From assembly GCA_015178975.1 (NCBI GenBank), contig WHVD01000010.1, positions 620,001 through 684,000 on the forward strand: a stretch of DNA of 64,000 nt, in the 5' to 3' direction. The position numbers were made by a program, and so were the translations under genes. This document shows positions 1-11,300 of the stretch, one piece after another (within the stretch, counting starts at the first letter, position 1; every line of letters begins with the position of its first letter). This stretch comes from Hysterangium stoloniferum (taxonomy: Eukaryota > Basidiomycota > Agaricomycetes > Hysterangiales > Hysterangiaceae). Under the pieces are notes generated by a model. It was not told the origin of the DNA. It saw only the letters and a program-made list of their open reading frames with translations, and did not search any database.

Positions 1-539
1 TCCACAAATTAACCGCATTAGCAGCACCTGGGTCAGATGCATTGGAGAACTATGTGAGACACCACTGCACAAGATCACCTGTTTTTGTGAGTGTGTTCTC
101 TCCCCCACTAATCTTGATACCTCTTGATCTGTCACCAATGGCTGGATGCATAACTTTATTGAAGCCAGGCCAAGTACCCTCCTCCTTCAAGAATAAGAGA
201 TAAATTTCTGTGGGGTGTTTAGAACCCAGGCAAGATTCTGGGAATGTTGAAGGCAAAGCAATGAATAAACAGACCATGAGCATAAGTTCAGCCTCATAGA
301 AAATAGGTGACATGTTCACATACTACAAAACTACCTGTGAGTATTTTGAACAGTAATGGGTATTAAGGAAAAATTGATCTACTGATGGAATATTACTGAT
401 ACATCCATTGCTGTACAGCCACACTATCTGACACTGGGGATGAGTCACATATGTGTACCTAAAGGTACACATATATTTTTTCTTACTATAACAACATAAT
501 TGGATTCAAAGAAGACTTTACACTGGATTACAAAATTAC
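1..539. other. Unassigned left edge
   Basis: No gene is recognised here. A minus-strand open frame of 89 codons (50-319) has no motif I can name, and the composition resembles the decayed repeats that follow. The stretch may be the lost 5' part of the adjacent element G1 or unrelated flank. There are no LTR ends or target duplications to decide this. Confidence 0.3.
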
Positions 540-1142
540 TTGCTCTATTCCCATACTTACAGAAATATATGTCTGTATTTATACAGGCAATATGGGGGCA
601 AAAACAGTGTGTTGAAGTGGTTTGAACTGGCACTTAGTGGACTTACCCTAGACAAGCCACATTGGCTTCATGACTGGGATGCATTTGTTGAGGAAGTAGA
701 AATGAATTTTTGTCCGTATGACCTAACTGGAAATAGCCTCACCAATCTTCATATGAAGGACAATCAGCATATCATGGGGACTAATCCGTCTTTTAAAAGA
801 GTGAGGTTTGCCTTAAGGTCTTCATATATGAGATGAGGAAGAGGAAGTTGAAAAACGTAATGGGAAAAGAGGAGTTTTTATTGCAAAGGCTAAAAAAAAG
901 GCTAACCATATATATTTTTGACTGGACTACATTATGCAGTTCAACAATCTTGCAGTGTGTTGTCAATGGGGCAATTCTGCACTCCACCATCAATTCTATT
1001 CCAGCCTGCCATCCCACCTCAAAGATGAAGTCTTGAAAGGTGAGGATGGCAAACCCAAGACATTGTCTCATATGCACCTCAAGGCCCAAAATGCAGATGC
1101 CCACTATTGGGAACATTATGCAGAAATTGCCCATGAGACACC

Positions 1143-2451
1143 TGTGAAGATCTGTTCCCAGAGACTCCACATATCAGGTTCTGAACCATCTTCTAAACTA
1201 GTATCAAGATCCAGAATCCACCAGAACCTGACCCTCATCTCTCAAATACATACCCTTCAACTCAAATCTCATTCTGGTATTCTGCCCTTGACTAGACACC
1301 TCCTGTTATGATTTTGTAAGACTAGTATCCGCTGTAGGTGCAGACAGACACTAGAATGAGTGATAGGGAATAAACCACTGCTGTATTCAAATCCACATGT
1401 ATATAATATATACTAGTGGAGAACAATGGGATGTGAGCAACAATGGGATATGGACTACAATGGGATGTGGACTACAATGGGATGTGGACTACAATGGGAT
1501 GTGGACTACAATGGGATGTGGACTACAATGGGATGTGGACTACAATGGGATGTGGACAACAATAGAACTAACTATTACCAAATCACAGGGTAGGGAGTCT
1601 CACTCCCTTACAATCTGGAACCCATTGGACTCTGCCCTTTGAAAGTTGACTTCTTTACATGTCCCTAGTCATTTCCCAGCCCAGACTTCCAGTCACACTC
1701 CTGGTGTTTGTTCTAGATACTTTGGTCTATGGCCCAACCTTCACCAGATCATCCTTGTCACCCCTTCTCACCTTCTCTATTCCAATATTCCGACTTACCT
1801 GGAACCCATGGCTTTTCAAAAATATGCTTACCTAATCATTATAGTGTTAGGATCCATTTCCGGATAGTATTGGATATCCATGGATATTCTGACTCCCTTC
1901 CTTTGTCTTGCATTTGGTAACTGACTAGTTGTCAGATACTCATTTGTTTGTTTATTGTTCTTGCCCTTATTCCCTGATCTGTCCCCATCCTTGTTTCCTC
2001 ATTTATCTAACTTGTTATTATATGCTTAGTTTGGAAACAGTTCCAAATAGGTTTTATTATACTCCCAGGCTTGTAGTACAATTATTGGAATATCTATATA
2101 GTCTTCCATAGTCATGTACTTACTCCTCAGTTTTAATCTCAAATTAGTCTTGATCTAATCTGCTCCTTTGTTCTTTCTGTACACTCAATATCTGGAACTC
2201 TCTATAACTCTGAATATCCATGAACTCTCTGGCATATATCCACCCTCTGAAATATGGACACCCAAGTGAGTGTACAAGGGCACAGCACATAAGCTGAAGC
2301 CAAGTCCATCCTGTACTCTGGTAATATTCCAATACTCTCCAGGCTAATCCCTGGAAACTCCCAGACTAATTCTCCAGAACTCCATGGACACATTCTGGGA
2401 AGTGTTTGGAATATCTACCAGAAATTCCACCCAGAGATCCAGAACTTAACA
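1143..2451 (+). mobile_element. Solo LTR M (1309 bp), target duplication ACACC
   Basis: The insertion starts TGTGAAGATC and ends CTTAACA. It is flanked by ACACC at 1138-1142 and 2452-2456. Removing it rejoins the gag sequence as in the G1b copy. It contains a 17-bp minisatellite and, near its 3' end (about 2277-2301), the core shared by many LTRs in this window (GCACATAAGCTGAAGCC). That core sets the sense as plus. No internal genes are present, so I read it as a solo LTR left by LTR-LTR recombination. Confidence 0.75.
1423..1565 (+). repeat. 17-bp minisatellite in LTR M
   Basis: About eight to nine head-to-tail copies of a 17-bp unit (ACAATGGGATGTGGACT). The central copies are identical and the edge copies diverged. 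The open frame through it is a by-product of repetition. Confidence 0.9.
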
Positions 2452-2889
2452 ACACCCATGGACAAGGCCAATGAGTCCTGACAAACAAATCCAACAGTAA
2501 CAACCCATCTACCAAAAACTCCATGCAATCCAACTCAAAGAATGATAAAAAGTCTTCCAACAACAACAACAACAACTCTGGCAACAGCAACAAAGGTCAA
2601 CAATCTGGTTAATAGTAATCAACTAGAAAACCTGTCCTCACAGGCAAACTCAGACCAAATGATAAACTTACCCCACAAGAAAGGCAACATCATATGGACA
2701 ATAACTTTTGTCTCTTGTGCAGAAAGCCCAGTCATCATGTCCTGGAATGCCTGGCAGTGAAAGCCAATGCTACCAAAGCTTATACAGCCACTACTTCCTC
2801 CATGGCATCCCCATCAAAGGAGAAACTGGCTTCCAAGTTGAAAAAGAGTAAGCAGCCCTCTGGACTCTGCACAAACTGAGAGTTGTGTT

Positions 2890-4606
2890 ACCTCTCTGTG
2901 CATCCATAAGTTCACCCATCTGAATGCATCCACTCTTTTGAACTCTGCCTTGTTATTTGTACAACTCACTTCTGATATGATTAAGGTGTCTGTTTTTTGT
3001 ATGCTTGTAGATTCTGGCTTGATCCATTGTTTTGTAAATATTTAATTCACTCAAAAAACCTTTTGATGACTTACCCAATAAACCTGATTTTGCTTTAGCT
3101 CTTTGATGGTTCAAGCACCTCAGTTATTACCCAAGCTTGTGACCTACCTATTCCCATGCAGAACATCTCAGTCAGTCACCTTCTGTGTGATGCAGCTGGA
3201 CTCAAGTTACTCAGTTGTCCTAGGACACAACTGGCTCATCTGGTAGACTCTGTTGATTGACTGGGTGTCAGGCAGTATCACATTCCAGATGCCCACAGCA
3301 CCAACAAACTGTAGCATCCCTGGCCCTTTTGGCACCCATGGCTTCCACAGCATTTTGGCTTCCACAGACCCTATGGTAATCCCACCTATTTCCCCCATTA
3401 ATGCAGCAGCTTTTATTAGGCTACAAGATTGGATGGATCCCAGGCATTCACAATCAACTTGAAAGTTGATGAAGCAACCAGATGTTTTTTGATTCTGGTA
3501 TCTGAGCCTATCACAGACCTAGAAGGCATCCTAGGAAAATATCATGACTTTGTGGATGTTTTTAGTAACTGACAAGCTGACTGGCTTGCATCCCATAGAC
3601 CATATGACTTAAAAATCAACCTTGAATATGGTGCCAAACCACCCCTTGGACCAATATACCCACTCTCCTCTGTGGAGCTTTCTGCAATCTGAGATTGCCT
3701 GGATAGAGATCTGTCCATGGGATTTATCTGGCCATCAAAGTCTCCTTTTGGAGCACCCATTCTTTTTGTCAAGAAGAAGGATGGATCCCTCAGACTTTGT
3801 GTTGATTTCAGAGGACTCAATGCAGTGACATGGAAAGATAACTATTCATGCCTGCTTATTTCCAACCCACCTGAGACTCTGCAGAATGCCCAGATCTATA
3901 CCAAGATAGACCTCAAATATGCCTAGCACTTGGTCCAGATAGCAAGTGTGATGAGTGGAAAACTATGTTCTATACCCATTACAGGACTTTTGAATGGTTG
4001 GTGATACCCTTCAGCTCACCAATGCCCTTCTGTTTTTCAGTGTTTTGTTGATGACACTTTCTCTGATCTACTCAAGCACCCTGCTCTACATGATGAACAG
4101 ATCTGTGAAGTTCTGGAGACTCTCACAACATGGTCTTTTTGCAAATGGTAAAAAATGTACTTTTGACAGACTCCATGGAGTATCTAGGTTTCAGTATGGG
4201 TCCTGATGGACTCCAGATGGACAAGGCCAAAGTACAGGTCATCAAGGATTAGCCCTAACCCCACAAGGTTAAAGACATTCAGTCTTTCCTCAGGTTTGCC
4301 AATTTTTACTGATGGTTTATCTACAGTTATTCAAAAATAACCATCCCCCTTACTCATCTCACTCAAAAGGAAACTCCATGGGATTTCAATGATAAGTGTC
4401 ACCAGGATTATGATGGTGAAGTTTATGTGGTGGCTTATCTCTCCTGGACTTTCACCAGACCTGAGCTCAATTACAATGTCCATGACAAGGAACATCTTGC
4501 AATATTTGAAGCTTTCAAAGCCTGGTGGTGTTGGAAACCACTAAGCCAATGTTGGCTTAGTGGTTTCCAACAGGTGACACTACTTGAAGGCACAGGAACT
4601 CCAGTT
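2890..4606 (+). pseudogene. pol of chromovirus G1: protease, reverse transcriptase, partial RNase H
   Basis: This is the enzyme part of the decayed element. An aspartic protease motif (LVDSG) lies near 3008, followed by the linker and RT N-terminus. RT blocks include [13 protein letters not shown] and [17 protein letters not shown] (about 3719-3830), then [10 protein letters not shown] (3895-3924). The RT catalytic YLDD block is not intact. RNase H pieces (LSWTFTRPELNYNVHDKEHLAIFEAFKAW) occupy about 4435-4528 and resume after a 44-bp insertion at 4573-4606. Integrase and chromodomain are absent, because the sequence changes at 4608 into LTR-like DNA beginning TGTTAAATTATG. Many stops and frameshifts are present. 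Confidence 0.8.
4529..4572. repeat. 44-bp perfect palindrome inside RNase H, with LTR-like TG..CA ends
   Basis: Two 21-bp arms, starting TGTTGGAAACCACTAAGCCA, form a perfect inverted repeat around a 2-bp centre. It interrupts the RNase H frame of G1. Flanks are GGTGG (4524-4528) and GGTGA (4573-4577), which resemble a 5-bp target duplication with one change. Confidence 0.85.
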
Positions 4607-4607
4607 G

Positions 4608-5771
4608 TGTTAAATTATGTAATACCAGCCATTGTTCCAACTGTTACTTAATATGTTAGAATACGTTGTATTGCAAGCCATTGATGCATTTTACGCTCAG
4701 CTATTTCGTACTTTACAGTAGCTTAGTCATCGTAAATAAAACCTTGTCCGTTTTCCTTACGCCATCTTCAAACAGGTTATGGCTGGCTCATGACATCTTG
4801 AAGAGGATTAAGTAAAATAATAGGAGAACTTAAGGTGATATTTGAACTGAAGAACTATAGCATACACTGTACAAGATGAGAGTTATTGTTACGACCGGAA
4901 TTCCCGCCAGACTCCGGGCACTAACTTATATGCACCCACACCCTATATGCACCAATTGTCAGTTTACCGAAATTCCCACTGGACTCTGTATGTCAGACTT
5001 GTCCATGTTCGCTTCATTATGTCATGTATCAGTCACCGGAATACCCACTGGACTCTGTCCCTGTCTATGTCCAACCTCATCCCACGCATCAGTCACCAGA
5101 CCCCGCTCAGAAAACCCGTCATCCCTCTAACTGAGCACCATTCCCATTTTAGTCAAATGACCTGTCACGATTCAGACTCTGCTCCCGCTCTGTTTCCCGT
5201 TATGGTTTATGATTTGTCATGATTTGGACTTAGCTCCATTCCATCCCATTCCTAATACCAAATTTAGTGTTTACTTATCCCATTTTATGTTTTGCTAGTT
5301 TCGTTTCATTATTACTGGATTTGGTATGTTATTCATTCCACAGTCTATATAGTCTGGCAGATGTTGTACATACAATCCAGTCAGAAAATCAGCTTAGATT
5401 CTCCCCAGTAATCTAGTACATTTTCTGCTCTAAACTCCTCTTTGAATTACACTGCTCTCGCTAGTTGGAGCCCACGGGCTCCGATGCATCTATCTCTTAA
5501 CCTCCAACTCATTTATCTCAACTCCCCGACCTCTCGACCCACGACTTCCGACCTACAACCCCTTGACCCACGAACTCTGCCTGGACTCCCCAGGTTTCCC
5601 ATCCACCTATTTGAAATTGGACAACATGATCTCACAAGGGTGCAGCCGATAAGCTGAAGCCAAGTCCTACCAGATTCCCTGTGGGTTTCTCTGGAAACCT
5701 GCCGTGTATGTACCCTTAACAGTTATATACTAAAATGAGACAGTGATTGGGAGGCTGATCATGGAGGTAAG
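4608..5771. other. Unassigned LTR-like sequence around solo LTR C
   Basis: After G1 breaks off, DNA beginning TGTTAAATTATG runs to 4881 and from 5727 to 5771, split by the LTR C at 4887-5721. It may be part of another LTR, but no end or target duplication is clear. No coding sequence is recognised. Confidence 0.3.
4887..5721 (+). mobile_element. Solo LTR C (835 bp), target duplication GTTAT
   Basis: Starts TGTTACGACC and ends CCCTTAACA. Exact GTTAT duplications lie at 4882-4886 and 5722-5726. Inside, CTATATAG (about 5344-5351) is followed 33 bp later by AGTCAGAAAAT, the likely RNA start. The shared LTR core (GCCGATAAGCTGAAGCC, about 5645-5661) lies near the 3' end. Further copies are at 25913-26773, 32451-33272, 33828-36371 and in fragments elsewhere. 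Confidence 0.85.
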
Positions 5772-6789
5772 TGTTATAACCTGCTGGGACCCAGACCCCA
5801 TCATAAATACACCTGACTCTCTACATTGTAATGAATGATGTACTGGACCCTGCCTGGACATTCCAGAAACCCTTGTTCCCAATCTGTCTTTGCCCATTTG
5901 TCATCTGGTTCAGTTTTACCTTTGTTCCCGATTAGTTTTGACACCTGGTTTTATTGTATTATTGTATTCCTGATATGTCTTTTTGTATATCTGAATTAGT
6001 AGTACAATAAACTACTAGTCTATATAGGAGGATGGTCACACTTTATTGAATATACAAAATTTTACTGAATAATCCTCATATTTTCCAAGTGAGACTATTC
6101 CTTCTGGCCATGACAACTTATTCTATGAGTTTATATTTAATTACCTGAAATTTCATCTTTAAAATATGCATGCCCTTTTAAAATACACACAAATGACATA
6201 GTTACACATGATTATTTGGATTAACCTAGATTATTTGGGTTATGATGTATTCTCTTGTATACAAGCAAACTTTCAAATATATTTCATATAATTGAAATTT
6301 AGTTGGTTTAGAGAGTTAACCAGAACTATCTGGGGTACCAATACCCATTGTGCAATTTATTCCAAAAGAATAATCTACAGATGATTGTTTGACTAAAGTT
6401 TGTCAGATATAGGATAAATATTAATATTTTTGCATTCTTCAGAGTGATACCTAATCAACTGAATTTGATTAAATATTAATTTTACAACAAACAATATAAA
6501 TATATATACTTTACTGGATAAATAACTTTTAAAGTTTTGGGTTATCCTCCATACATAGCTAAGTAGTTATTTGTACATAGTACAATCCAATCAGAAAATT
6601 GACTTAGCACCTACTTGTCTTTTGCACTTTGTGTATGTATCCTCAGAACCTGTGGGCTTCCTGTCTGCTCCTGTTTGAAATTGGGCAATGCAATCTGTGA
6701 AGGTGTAGCACATAAGCTGAAGCCAAGTCCATTCCTGGAACTTCCACAGGTTTTCCCCAGAGAACCACCTGTGAGCCCTGCACTTAACA
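5772..6789 (+). mobile_element. LTR L, 5' LTR of a gag stub, carrying an AT-rich insertion
   Basis: Starts TGTTATAACC and ends CACTTAACA, directly followed by an untranslated leader and gag at 6826. About 495 bp remain after removing the AT-rich element at 6028-6549. The likely RNA start ATCAGAAAAT (6590-6599) is complementary to 6792-6801 just downstream of the LTR. The shared core (GCACATAAGCTGAAGCC) is at about 6708-6724. The 5' boundary is inferred from the TGTT start only. Confidence 0.65.
6028..6549 (+). mobile_element. AT-rich GAGGAT...ATCCTC element, copy 1 (522 bp)
   Basis: Bounded by GAGGATGGTCACAC and GGTTATCCTC. It is AT-rich and non-coding, and closely similar along its length to copies at 56456-57072 and 62033-62668, and inverted at 50174-50861. 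It splits the TATA region of LTR L from the RNA start. Its flanks (TATAG left, CATAC right) are a poor duplication in this copy. The other copies fix the ends. Confidence 0.75.
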
Positions 6790-6791
6790 GT

Positions 6792-6801
6792 ATTTTCTGA
6801 T
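6792..6801 (+). promoter_or_regulatory. Putative self-priming primer-binding site of LTR L element
   Basis: Two bases after the 5' LTR, ATTTTCTGAT is the exact reverse complement of ATCAGAAAAT at 6590-6599, the predicted first bases of the RNA. In Tf1/sushi chromoviruses the RNA 5' end folds back on such a site and primes reverse transcription. Confidence 0.6.
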
Positions 6802-6825
6802 CAAATCTCACAGATTGTCACCACC

Positions 6826-7221
6826 ATGCCTCCAAGAAAGAAACCATCTGAACAACTGGAGCCCACTCCACTCCAGTCATCACTCATTTGTATACCAGCC
6901 AGACATCCAGACACAACCCAGACACCACAGATGAATCCCACTTTGAAGAAATACTGGAGAATCTGGATGCTTCCAAGCACAAGAAAGAGTCCATGGCCCC
7001 AACAAGGGCAAAGGTGTCAAAAACCCCCCAACTACAGAATGACTGTGTGCTGAGGACCCCACTTTGGAGTTTTTAGCAGGTACCATAGATAGTTTTATGA
7101 CTCATCTGCTTGAAGAATGGAAGAAAGAACAGGAACCTTTGCAGTCAAAGGTCAATGCTCCAGAACCCTTCACAGATTCCAACCCCAACAAACTGTCCAT
7201 CTTCCTCATGCAATGTCACTT
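6826..7221 (+). pseudogene. gag N-terminal stub, cut off by LTR D
   Basis: This is the N-terminus of a chromovirus gag, starting MPPRKKPSEQ, with the same start as G1b gag (MPPRRKA) on the opposite strand. One frameshift near 6890 moves the reading to a frame with TDESHFEEILENLDASKHKK. A second piece (7064-7221: DSFMTHLLEEWKKEQ, EPFTDSNPNKLSIFLMQCHF) continues the capsid N-terminus. It ends abruptly where an LTR begins (TGTTAAG at 7222). Nothing of its pol follows. Confidence 0.75.
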
Positions 7222-7897
7222 TGTTAAGAAGCATGTGTGGAGCTTACATATCAGAGGGTTTCTGGAGAAACCTGTGGGAAAGCTGGTAGGACTTGGCATC
7301 AGCTTCAGCTTATAGGCTGCACCCTCATGAGATTGTGTCATCCAAATTCAGATGGATGGACAGGAATCCCAGGGAGTCCAGGAGTAGTTGGTGGGTTGTG
7401 AGGTTGGAGGGTCAACTGTGAGAATCCCACAGAAGTCGAGGGGTCGGGTGGAGATGAGTCAGAGGTCGAGTGATAGATAGGTCGAAACCTGTGGGCCCTG
7501 ACAAGGTAAATAGTGGTGTGTTTCAAAGAGGAGATTAGAGCAGAAAATGTACTTGAGATTACTGGGGAGAATCTAAGCTGATTTTCTGACTGGATTGTAT
7601 GTACAACATCTGCCAGACTATATAGACTGTGGAATGTATGTCATACCAAATCCAGTAATAATGAAATCCAAACTAGTAAACATGAAATGAGATAAGTAAA
7701 TACCAAATTTGGTGTTAGGAATGGGATGGAGTGGAGTGGAGTCTGAATTACAACAGGTTGTTAGACCATAATGGGAATGGGGCATGAGCGGAGTCCAAAA
7801 CGTGACAGGTCATTAGACCATAAGGGGAATGGTGTGGGAGTGGAGTCCAAAAAATGACAGGTCATTTAACCATAGCAGGAATGGGGCTCAGTTAGAG
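7222..7897 (-). mobile_element. LTR D, truncated 3' LTR of G1b
   Basis: Plus-strand start TGTTAAGAAGC matches the 5' LTR of G1b at 13425 onwards. In minus sense it holds AGTCAGAAAAT (7581-7591) and, at about 7285-7310, the shared core. Its other end is lost: homology to LTR C/D stops near 7897 and the antisense accessory gene fragment of G1b begins. This implies a deletion across the LTR start, the polypurine tract and the first part of that gene. Confidence 0.7.
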
Positions 7898-8209
7898 GAA
7901 GTGGGTGGACTAGCAGAAAGACCTGGGGCCTTGGAGGAGGTTTTGGGGCAGATAGCTGCAGGCATAGAGGTGCAGAATGAGTTGCTTGAGAAGAGCAACC
8001 AGGTGCAGATAGTTGTGGCCAAAAATATCCAGGGGCTCTGCAAGGAGGTTTGGGCATTTCTGGTGGAGTATGGTGGGTATGTATGCAGAACCACAGATCA
8101 GGAGTTCCAAGGAGTCTCAGATGAGGATGGGGTACCTGAGGAGGTGGAAGAACTCCAAAAGGAGCCTAAAGAAGTTGGGCAGAAACATAGCCCCATAAAT
8201 GTAGACTGA
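7898..8209 (+). pseudogene. Fragment of the antisense accessory gene of G1b (coiled-coil end)
   Basis: An open plus-strand frame, antisense to G1b pol and located between pol and the 3' LTR. It encodes an amphipathic segment (EEVLGQIAAGIEVQNELLEK) followed by an acidic tail (DEDGVPEEVEELQKEPKE). The arrangement of helical segment, then acidic tail, then stop matches the last exon of the gene at 18805-19845. The promoter, exons 1-2 and the zinc cluster are missing here, replaced by truncated LTR D. Similarity is by layout and partial residues only, so the family link is likely but not proven. Confidence 0.55.
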
Positions 8210-8388
8210 CAGTAATAATAATGTTTTTTCTTTAAAAATAAAAGTAAAGCATGAAAAGCATAAAAGTCTGTAGGAAAATCTGCTAGGACTTGAAGACATG
8301 TCAGAAACCTGTAAAAGCAACAAGAGACATAGGGTGACAGGGAAAAATGAAAATGAATCCAATGTAACATGGGGTCCACAGAATGCAG
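8210..8388. other. Spacer between accessory gene fragment and pol stop of G1b
   Basis: AT-rich, without a recognisable frame. It is the counterpart of 19846-19944 in G3. AATAAA-like A-rich runs lie at 8236-8243, plausibly for 3' ends of the convergent pol and accessory transcripts. Confidence 0.4.
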
Positions 8389-11300
8389 TCAGAGAGAGGA
8401 TAGTGGTCTGGGTTTGAGCAGGTAAGCTGTGTGAAAGTCAGTAACAATCTCCATGGCATTACCAAGTTCTGTGGCCAAAATCCATGAAGTCTCTTCATCA
8501 GTGCCCTCATAACCCACCCACTTGACCAAGTAAAGCAGTTTACGAGTGCGTCAGTGCTTATCTATTTTCAAATATAAAATTTGTGAGATTTCAAACTCAG
8601 GTTCTCTGTCAATAATGGCTGCAGGAGGTGGAGATTGTATGTGATCTGGGATAGTGTTAGTGGTACAAGGTTCTAGCATAGAAAGATGAAATACTGGGTG
8701 TACCATGTGCATGCTATCCAGAAGCCATAGGGTCCATGAAACTGAACCTACTTGTGCTATTATTTCAAATGGACCTAAATATTTTTCAGCAAGTTTCTTT
8801 GATGGATGGGTAGTCTGAAAGAATTGAGCTTTGACAAAAATGTGATCACCAATTTTGAAGTTTGGTGGCAGAATCCAGTTTTTGTCCACTGAATGCTGGT
8901 ATTGCTCTTGGGCAGACATTATTGCAGTCCGGAGTTCCTCATGGAGCTTGTGGAGGTCTGTGACAAAACCTTGAGCATGGGCAGAGGTGAGATTTCGTTC
9001 TGGGTGTACTGTAATATTTGGATTGTACCCTTTATTTGCAAAGAACGGGGAAATGCCAGTAGTGGCCAAAGGTGCATTGTTGTAAGCAAATTCTGCAAGT
9101 GGTAACAGGGATTCCCAATTGTCCTGTTGATAGTTGCAATATACATGGAGGTATTGTTCTAATGTCTGATTGACATGCTCAGTTTGTCTATCGCCTTCCA
9201 GGTGATATCTGGACATGAAGTGTAATTTCATGTCCAAGGATTTCCTGAGGGATCTAAAGAAGTTAGAAACAAACTCTGATCCTCAATTGGAAGTTATGTG
9301 GGACAGGACTCTGTGCTTAGAAAATATATTGATAATGAAAAGTTCCACTAACTGCATGGACGTGATGGTATCATGTGTGGGAATGAATATACCTTGTTTT
9401 GAGAATCTGTCAACAATGACTAGAATGGCAGAAAAGCCTTCGGAGTCTGGTAGGTGTTCAATGAAATCCATAGAGATGGAATTCCACAGGTGTTCCGGTA
9501 CTGGGAGTTGTTTCAGAAAGCCATATGGCTTGTAATGCTGTGATTTAGAGTGTGGACAAGTAGTGCAAGATTTACAATAGTGCTTAATGAAGTCTAGGAG
9601 TCCAGGCCAAGTGTATTCTCTTCTTATTAATGATAGAGTTTTGTTGAATCCAAAATGTCTTGAGAGTGGATGGTCATGTTTGTACTGGAGAATCCTGAGG
9701 CAGAGGCTGCCAGAGTCCGGTACATATATGTGATCATCAATACCAATGAAACCATGCTGGTTGAGAGACCACTGGGGTTTACTGGGGTCCACAGGATTGT
9801 CAAGGTGTGCTTTGGGTCTAGTGGAATTGCCAATAGAATATCTTAATGTAACTTCTCAATATCCATAATGATAATTCCATGGATGATGGGATGGATGAGG
9901 AAAGTCACATGGACTGATGCAGTAAGCTGCTGGTTCATGAAAATGGGTTTCAAGTTGTGCGGGTTTACCATGGCATAGTCGTTGCTCCCCTCTTTAGGAT
10001 AGATATCCCATGGTCTAGTTAAAGCATTGGGTTTGCCACCAAGGTGACTGGGTTGAAAGTGGATAATCATATTGAAGGCTGATAGGTATTCAGACCAGTG
10101 GGCCTGCCAGCAGGTCAAACGTTTTGTGGTATAAAAGTATTCCAGGTTCTTATGATCTGTTACAACATCAATCAGAATTCCCAAGCCTTCCAAATAGTGT
10201 TGCCATGTTTTGAAAGCTGAAAAAATTGCTAGGAATTCTTTGTCATGAACATCATAATTGAGCTCTGCTCTGGTGAAAGTCTGGGACAGAAAGGCCATGG
10301 GGTGGACTTCTCCGTCAGAGTCCTGCATAGACAGAATGGCTCCAAGTGCATAGTCCAAGGCATCCATCTCAACAATGAGTGGAAAGTCCAGTTTCCAATG
10401 CAACAGAATTGGAGCTGATGAAAAAGAATCTTTTAAAAGATTGAAAGCTTTTTGACACTTATCATTAAAATTCCATGGAATATCTTGTGCGTAAGATGGG
10501 TAAGGGGAACCATGATTTCAGAATATCCACAGATAAATCATCAGTAAAAATTGGCAAAGCTGAGGAAAGATTGTATATCTTTGATTTTCTAGGTTCCGGC
10601 CAATCTTTGATGACTTGTACTTTGGTTTCATCCATGCAGAGTCTGCTGGGTCCCATTATGAAACCTAGATACTCCACAGAGTCTGTGTCAAAAGTACATG
10701 TTTTACCACTTGCAAATAAACCATGTTGTCTGAGTCTCTGGAGAACTTCACAGACTTGTTTGTCGTGTTCTGTGGGGTCCTCAGAGTAGAAAAGAATGTC
10801 ATCCAAGTAAACAATGACACATACATCAAGCATGTCAGAGAAAATATCATTAATAAAATGTTGAAAAACAGACAGAGCATTGGTAAGTCCAAAGGGCATC
10901 ACCAACCACTCAAAGGCCCCATAATGGGTTCTGAAAGTGGTTTTGCACTCGTCTCTCGTGGAGATCTGGACCAAATGGTAGGCATGTTTAAGGTCTATCT
11001 TGGTATAAATCTGGGCATTCTGTGGAGCATCAAGCAGGTCAGATATAAGTGGGAGTGGATATTTATCCTTTTTTGTGACAGCATTAAGTCCTCTGAAATC
11101 AACACATAGTCTAAGGGATCCATCCTTCTTCTTGACAAACAGAACAGGTGCTCCAAAAGGAGACTTAGAGGGTCTGATAAAACCTATGGATAAATGCTCA
11201 TCCAGGAAATCCTGGATTGCGGAAAGTTCTGTGGACAAAAGCAGGTAAATATGTTTAAGGGGTGGCTGGGCGCCTTCTTTGAGGTTGATTTTTAAGTCAT

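Larger units (their letters stand above)
540..2879 (+). pseudogene. gag of chromovirus G1, decayed and split by a solo LTR
   Basis: This is a retrotransposon capsid/nucleocapsid gene. It would coat the element RNA in cytoplasmic virus-like particles. Capsid-like pieces (KWFELALSGL, WLHDWDAF, PSHLKDEVL, HYWEHYAE) are readable at about 600-1137. After an insertion the frame resumes at 2457 with an Asn-rich linker and a CCHC knuckle (CLLCRKPSHHVLEC, about 2709-2750). Each piece matches, in order, the better preserved gag of G1b at 12217-13391 on the other strand, so both belong to one family. Several frameshifts and stops separate the pieces, so it cannot be functional. The 5' end and LTR of this copy are not visible. 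Confidence 0.8.

Noticed and set aside
1423-1565. Possible CRISPR array (regular repeats), also considered for the arrays at 16081, 33990 and 38360
   Set aside because: Units are directly adjacent with no spacers and the genome is eukaryotic; these are minisatellites.
5376-5400. tRNA-type primer-binding site for LTR C/D elements
   Set aside because: No TGG-starting match to a tRNA 3' end follows the LTRs. The self-complementary site 2 nt downstream explains priming better.
10723-11109. Plus-strand frame opposite G1b RT
   Set aside because: Reverse complement of conserved RT codons; no independent evidence.
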